From contig NZ_JBHSTQ010000006.1 in the NCBI RefSeq assembly GCF_042660205.1, forward strand, positions 121,508 to 185,507: 64,000 nucleotides of DNA, written 5' to 3'. A model generated the notes under the pieces. It saw only the letters and a list, made by a program, of their open reading frames with translations, did not search any database and was not told the DNA's origin. Source of the stretch: Sporolactobacillus kofuensis. GTDB taxonomy: Bacteria; Bacillota; Bacilli; Bacillales; Sporolactobacillaceae. Made by a program: the position numbers and the translations under genes. Numbering within the stretch: the first letter of the stretch is position 1; each line of letters starts with the position of its first letter. Below are positions 60,253-64,000 of the stretch, piece by piece.

Positions 60253-60582
60253 TCACTCAGATGCGCAACACTGCGGATTTCTGCATGTTTCGATCTTTTG
60301 ATCCGGAAGAGCATCAATGATTACAGACACATAGTGAGGAATCTCCTCATTTAAGCTGTAATACACCCAGGTCCCCTGTTTCCGTTCCCGAATAAGTCCT
60401 GCAAGGCGAAGTTTTTTAAGATGCTGGCTCATTGCCGGCTGAGAAACAGTTAATAAGTCAACTAATTCACAGACACATAATTCCTGATGGTTCAAAAGAG
60501 ATAGGATCGTTAACCGTGTTCGATCACCAAGCAGCTTGAGTGTCGAAGAGATCGTTGTGACATCGCTAATCTCAAAGGACAT
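60253..60582 (-). CDS. arsR: ArsR-family arsenic-responsive repressor
   Basis: This 109-residue winged-HTH repressor has the metal-sensing motif ELCVCEL (Cys36, Cys38) and recognition helix SQPAMSQHLKKLR. A C-terminal CRNPQCC adds three cysteines that may contribute a further arsenite ligand. GGAGG precedes the ATG at 60582. It heads the ars cluster and should bind the promoter just upstream. Confidence 0.94.
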   Translation of the reverse strand: MSFEISDVTTISSTLKLLGDRTRLTILSLLNHQELCVCELVDLLTVSQPAMSQHLKKLRLAGLIRERKQGTWVYYSLNEEIPHYVSVIIDALPDQKIETCRNPQCCASE

Positions 60583-60610
60583 ATATTTACCTCCGTTTAT
60601 ATTCTCGTTC

Positions 60611-60646
60611 ACTTATATTATTATACACTTATATTAATCGAATCAA
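60611..60646 (-). promoter_or_regulatory. ars promoter and putative ArsR operator
   Basis: The word ACTTATATTA occurs twice (60611-60620 and 60627-60636), spaced 16 bp. On the minus strand a TATAAT (60620-60625) overlaps the repeats, with TTGATT (60641-60646) 15 bp upstream, a short spacer. Repressor binding here would cover the -10. Confidence 0.5.
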
Positions 60647-60673
60647 GTCTTCATAATCGTTCCTTCCTTATAA

Positions 60674-60706
60674 AAAAACGAGCGGAAAAAATCCCACTCG
60701 TTTTTC
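60674..60706 (-). terminator. Terminator of kup
   Basis: The hairpin AAAACGAG with CTCGTTTT has A- and T-runs on either side, 53 bp past the kup stop. Confidence 0.75.
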
Positions 60707-60758
60707 GGCTAACTTTCACGCATGTAGCCTATTTTTTTATTTTTCATTGATGGGTGTA

Positions 60759-62792
60759 TTATTGATCCGTGTCTTTCACTGCATGGCGTATTTCTTTTTG
60801 ATTTAGGCGCAAAATTTCAGGATCATAGAGCATTAATGGGATGGGCTCTTCAACAACTTCACTGAATTTCAAACCGTACCAAATTGCAGGAGAAGTTGTG
60901 ATGTTTTGCAGAAAAATACGTCCACCGATCAGTAAACGATCCCAGCGACTCATCTTTGGGTCGGTCGCTAAATCCATCAACTGCTCCATTGTGATGACGA
61001 ATTTAAAATCACCGACGCGTCTATTTTTAAGCGTTGTATATTTAGGATATTGTGAATCTATGACCTTTTGATCAATAAGATCATTCACGATCTGCCGGAC
61101 ATAAACATTCACATGTTGTGCATTTTTAAAACCGAGATAGAGCTGTACATTGATGATATTACGTGTACCCAGCATATCTACCGTATATTGGCTTTCATAT
61201 GGAGCATCGGTTTCATTGACCGTTACAAACCAATACACTTTCGCCCGTTTCGGTCGCTTGTCTAGAATTGAATACAGGACTTTCCTTTTAATACTGTAAT
61301 GGGGTCCGACTTTGGTCATATAGACGAGGTTCGTTGCGTAAAGGAGCTCTGTACTATCGTTGCTGAGTTGAATTAACTGTTTCCTATAGTCCATCAAAGA
61401 AACATATTCACTCGTTCGTTCATAGTTCTCACGCAGCTTATTACCGAAGTACCAAACGACCATAACAAAAAGGATTACGAGGGTAATGAAAAGCGTTAAA
61501 TAGCCTCCATGAGCAAACTTGACGAGACTCGCCGTCAGGAAGAGCACTTCAATGATGCCAAAAAACAGAACCATCCCAAGAGCAGCCCATTGATTAATCT
61601 TATCTTTGATAAATTCAAATAACAGTAGCGTCGTCATCAGCATCGTTATGGTGATGGCCAATCCATAAGCCGCTTCCATGTGCTGTGAGGTTTGAAACAA
61701 CCAAACAATACCCAAGGTTATGATGCACAAAAACCAATTTACGGTGGGGATATACATTTGATTCCGAATATTGCTCGGGCGTTTAATCAACATTCGAGGC
61801 AGAAATTTTAAACCAATCGCTTCATTCACCAATGTATAACTGCCGGTGATCAACGCTTGGGAAGCAATAATCGCTGCTAAAGTAGCAATGACAATCGCAA
61901 ATAATCTTATTTGTTCCGGTAGCATCTCATAAAAAGGATTGACATTTAAAAGGTTACGATAAGCAGCATCCTGGTAATGGCCGATCACCCATGCACCCTG
62001 ACCTAAATAACTGAGTGTCAGCATAAGATACACAAAAGGCCAGCTTCCATAAATATTTTTCCTTCCGACGTGACCCATGTCCGAGTAAAGTGCTTCTGCT
62101 CCGGTAGTTGCTAGAAATACGCTCCCCAGAATAAACAGTCCCGCTTTATTAACCGGACTAAATAAAAATTGAATGGCATAGTAAGGAGAAAATGCTTTTA
62201 AAATTTCCAAATGTGTTAACATACTCATAAAACCTGTAACGCCGATAAAAATGAACCATAGAAGCATGATTGGCCCAAATGAACGTCCAATAATAGCTGT
62301 TCCAAAATGTTGAATCAAGAAAACCCCTAATAAAATCGCTGTCACAACAAGAACGACAACGAGTTGATTGTTGCTGAATTCAATCGGGCCAAGATGTTGC
62401 CCTTTTAGGCCTTCAATCGCTGAGGTTACAGACACCGCTGGCGTTAACGTTCCATCTGCTAAAAGCGCAGCGCCACCTATGAGTGCAGGAAAGATCAACC
62501 AGCGGGCGCGATTGCGAATTAATGCATACAAAGCAAAAATGCCGCCTTCATGATTGTTATCTGCACGCATCGCGATGAATACATATTTTACGGTTGTAAT
62601 GATCATCAACGTCCAAAAGATTAACGACGCGGAACCAATAATATATTCAGGAATCGTATCCTGCATTTTTCCAGCATCAGATATAATTGCATTCATTACG
62701 TATAGCGGTGAAGTACCAATATCGCCATAGACAATACCCAAAGTAACCAACATGCCGCCAAGCGACAAGCGTTGGTTCGTTTTATTATCCAT
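60759..62792 (-). CDS. kup: KUP-family potassium uptake transporter
   Basis: This is a 677-residue membrane protein with twelve predicted helices in the first ~450 residues and a cytoplasmic C-terminal domain. Family motifs are GIVYGDIGTSPLYV near the N-terminus, GGIFALYALIRNRA, and GTLTPAVSVTSAIEGL. It imports potassium with protons. AGAGGAG precedes the ATG with a long 13-base spacer. A c-di-AMP riboswitch lies upstream, so expression should fall when c-di-AMP is high. Confidence 0.95.
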   Translation of the reverse strand: MDNKTNQRLSLGGMLVTLGIVYGDIGTSPLYVMNAIISDAGKMQDTIPEYIIGSASLIFWTLMIITTVKYVFIAMRADNNHEGGIFALYALIRNRARWLIFPALIGGAALLADGTLTPAVSVTSAIEGLKGQHLGPIEFSNNQLVVVLVVTAILLGVFLIQHFGTAIIGRSFGPIMLLWFIFIGVTGFMSMLTHLEILKAFSPYYAIQFLFSPVNKAGLFILGSVFLATTGAEALYSDMGHVGRKNIYGSWPFVYLMLTLSYLGQGAWVIGHYQDAAYRNLLNVNPFYEMLPEQIRLFAIVIATLAAIIASQALITGSYTLVNEAIGLKFLPRMLIKRPSNIRNQMYIPTVNWFLCIITLGIVWLFQTSQHMEAAYGLAITITMLMTTLLLFEFIKDKINQWAALGMVLFFGIIEVLFLTASLVKFAHGGYLTLFITLVILFVMVVWYFGNKLRENYERTSEYVSLMDYRKQLIQLSNDSTELLYATNLVYMTKVGPHYSIKRKVLYSILDKRPKRAKVYWFVTVNETDAPYESQYTVDMLGTRNIINVQLYLGFKNAQHVNVYVRQIVNDLIDQKVIDSQYPKYTTLKNRRVGDFKFVITMEQLMDLATDPKMSRWDRLLIGGRIFLQNITTSPAIWYGLKFSEVVEEPIPLMLYDPEILRLNQKEIRHAVKDTDQ

Positions 62793-63003
62793 AATCTTTA
62801 CTGAACTCCTCTTTGAAAATTTTAGTCTTTCAATCTCGTTAAATGAACAGCTGATGACTGACCTATTTAGAACATAATAAGAGCGGTTTGAATCTTTTTA
62901 TATTTTTGGGATACGGTTGATTCTAGTACATGAACGTTAAGATTATTACTTAGGTAAAGTCCTTAATTAGGGTGAATACCTATCAACGAAAAATCTAGAC
63001 AGC

Positions 63004-63034
63004 AAAAAGACCACAGAGGATCCACCTTGTGGTC
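63004..63034 (-). terminator. Intrinsic terminator of the c-di-AMP riboswitch
   Basis: The stem GACCACAGAGG with the ACCTTGTGGTC arm has an AAAAA run on its left, giving a U-tail on the minus strand. It lies between the aptamer and kup and is the likely expression platform. Confidence 0.85.
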
Positions 63035-63049
63035 GAATTATTTTTCGAT

Positions 63050-63205
63050 CATTCGTTCACGTCCTCTCTCCTAACGCTTACGAGGTTAGCTGTCGGATTC
63101 GGACCATGAGAGTAGCCCGTCCCTAAGTCAAAGGATTCACCCCAAGTGATGCTGGTCATCACAGTATTGGTTCCCCCGCTCCTTACGAATTCAGCGAATA
63201 AAGAA
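63050..63205 (-). ncRNA. ydaO-type c-di-AMP riboswitch
   Basis: On the minus strand the conserved words occur in order: GGGGGAACCAA, GGGGTGAATCC, GGGCTACTCTC, CCGAATCCGACAGCTAACCTC and GTAAGCG. Together they are the signature of the ydaO/yuaA aptamer. It precedes kup and is followed by a terminator, fitting the known OFF-type control of potassium importers by c-di-AMP in Bacillota. Confidence 0.95.
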
Positions 63206-63357
63206 TCATTCAATTTTGAAGCAATTATACGCTTGGATTTCCCCTCTGTAAAGAGAATAGATGAACTCTAGATGTTCTTTTAAGAGGCTTTAATCCTGAT
63301 CTTGGTTTGTACTAGAGTTTGGCTAACATTTCTTAAACACTTCATGGTCCTATGTTT
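63206..63357. other. Interval holding the kup leader start
   Basis: This is the only space between the riboswitch and the DUF1801 gene end, so the kup promoter should lie here or just beyond. I could not assign hexamers with confidence. Confidence 0.35.
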
Positions 63358-63729
63358 CTATTTTCGCCAAAAAGTTGAACAGTCCGCCTTATCCGAGATA
63401 GTAAACGTAATTATTTTCTCAAGTAATTCGTAATTTACCGGCTCAGCCCACGGAATCCGAAACAATCCTTTGGTAGCACTATAACCCGCTTGTGCAATGT
63501 CCTCGGCAAAGTGCATTATCCCTACTTCTTCAGGTGAAACGCTCAAATGATGCTTCGCTGTGGAAAAGCCAACGATAAATGTGCCATGATCGGTAAACAT
63601 AGGTTGATTCCACTTGATTTGCGGGTCCAAATTTGGAAATTTATGCGCAACCCACACCAAAATTTCTTCCGTTCGTTTGCGCCGGTCGGGGTTATCAATA
63701 CGCGCCAAAAAGTCTGCAAAAACATCCAT
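63358..63729 (-). CDS. DUF1801 family protein (YdhG-like)
   Basis: This 123-residue protein has the DUF1801 pattern: RKRTEEILVWVAHKFPNLDPQIKWNQPMF, HHLSVSPEEVG and a C-terminal RIPWAEPVNYELLEKII. Function is not established; some members have been called iron chaperones by analogy. AGGAGGG precedes the ATG at 63729. Confidence 0.88.
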   Translation of the reverse strand: MDVFADFLARIDNPDRRKRTEEILVWVAHKFPNLDPQIKWNQPMFTDHGTFIVGFSTAKHHLSVSPEEVGIMHFAEDIAQAGYSATKGLFRIPWAEPVNYELLEKIITFTISDKADCSTFWRK

Positions 63730-64000
63730 GGTAGTCCCTCCTAAAGAATGAATGATTTGATTAAGAGCTACTCCTCAAACCTAGTTAATGACACTATGAT
63801 TTCGAACATGATCCATTCATTCTATTAATTATAGCGTATTTTGGAGATGTCTATCCTAACAATAGGGCTGAAAGTATGTGTCAAGCTTTTCTCGGAACCC
63901 CTTATCAGAGAAGAGCGAGTCTATTCTAAAAATGTACACCATAGCCCTAACCACAAATTCATTTCTTTCAAAAAGCGCAATTAAGCACTTTGTTCATCTG
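63730..64000. other. Intergenic with a short shared repeat word
   Basis: No gene is seen. GTATGTGTCAAGCTTTTCT at 63874-63892 is identical to 34888-34906, which flanks a GC-rich repeat there, so this may be the edge of another copy or a separate small repeat. Confidence 0.45.

Overview
The window looks like a chromosomal stretch of a low-to-mid GC, lactic-type, spore-former-lineage member of the Bacillota. It carries PepX, a PlcR-type regulator, an acid-type sedolisin, MsmX, a Vga/VmlR-type ABC-F protein, a c-di-AMP riboswitch and strong GGAGG ribosome binding sites. Sporolactobacillus or a close relative is my best guess. This is an inference from gene content; no 16S or other taxonomic marker lies in the window.

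Layout. 1-2.2 kb: a 124-bp tandem repeat array split by an IS3-family element with a visible 3-bp target duplication. 2.4-4.8 kb: pepX. 5.2-10.7 kb: a degenerate-receiver AraC regulator coupled to a dehydrogenase lacking its catalytic zinc ligands, then on the opposite strand a GtrA protein and an aminotransferase/kinase pair. 11.2-15.9 kb: an F420-reductase-like enzyme, panE, a cysteine hydrolase, a Crp/Fnr regulator divergent from a cupin-ferredoxin-DUF488 cluster, and a broken flavoprotein gene. 15.95-16.09 kb: seven DnaA-box-like 9-mers. 16.2-18.7 kb: an ACT-domain/MFS fusion divergent from a LysR regulator. 19.4-21.9 kb: a secreted sedolisin, a 42-codon PapR-like peptide gene and a PlcR-like receptor. 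22-35.9 kb: mixed housekeeping and accessory genes, including ZIP, NlpC/P60-LysM, hemY, a DsbA-type protein, a minimal FtsH-like protease and a Vga-like ABC-F gene behind an attenuator leader.

36-46.8 kb is a sugar island: LacI regulator, lipoprotein binding protein, two permeases, a GH13 alpha-1,6-glucosidase, an MsmX-type ATPase and a ROK kinase. Divergent from it are a Gfo/Idh/MocA oxidoreductase and an RpiR regulator. Oligosaccharide is imported, cleaved to glucose and phosphorylated. 47.5-49.5 kb is fruA with a long upstream region holding several cre-like sites. 50.3-52.1 kb is an SDR plus URO-D-like pair. 53-57.7 kb is a ProC-like / glyoxalase-like / polar amino-acid ABC operon. 58-60.6 kb is an arsRC-(arsA remnant)-arsB cluster. 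60.7-63.2 kb is kup behind a ydaO-type c-di-AMP riboswitch. A DUF1801 protein closes the window.

The most exciting observation is the compact PlcR-PapR-like quorum-sensing module next to an exported protease. The tiny peptide gene (20804-20932) contains the core SDLPFED, which closely resembles the Bacillus cereus PapR signal. It sits in a divergent promoter region shared with the protease, with a palindrome like a PlcR box. Other notable items are the ACT-MFS fusion, the DnaA-box cluster far from any dnaA gene, and a GC-rich dispersed repeat family that forms tandem terminator-bearing cassettes at two loci.
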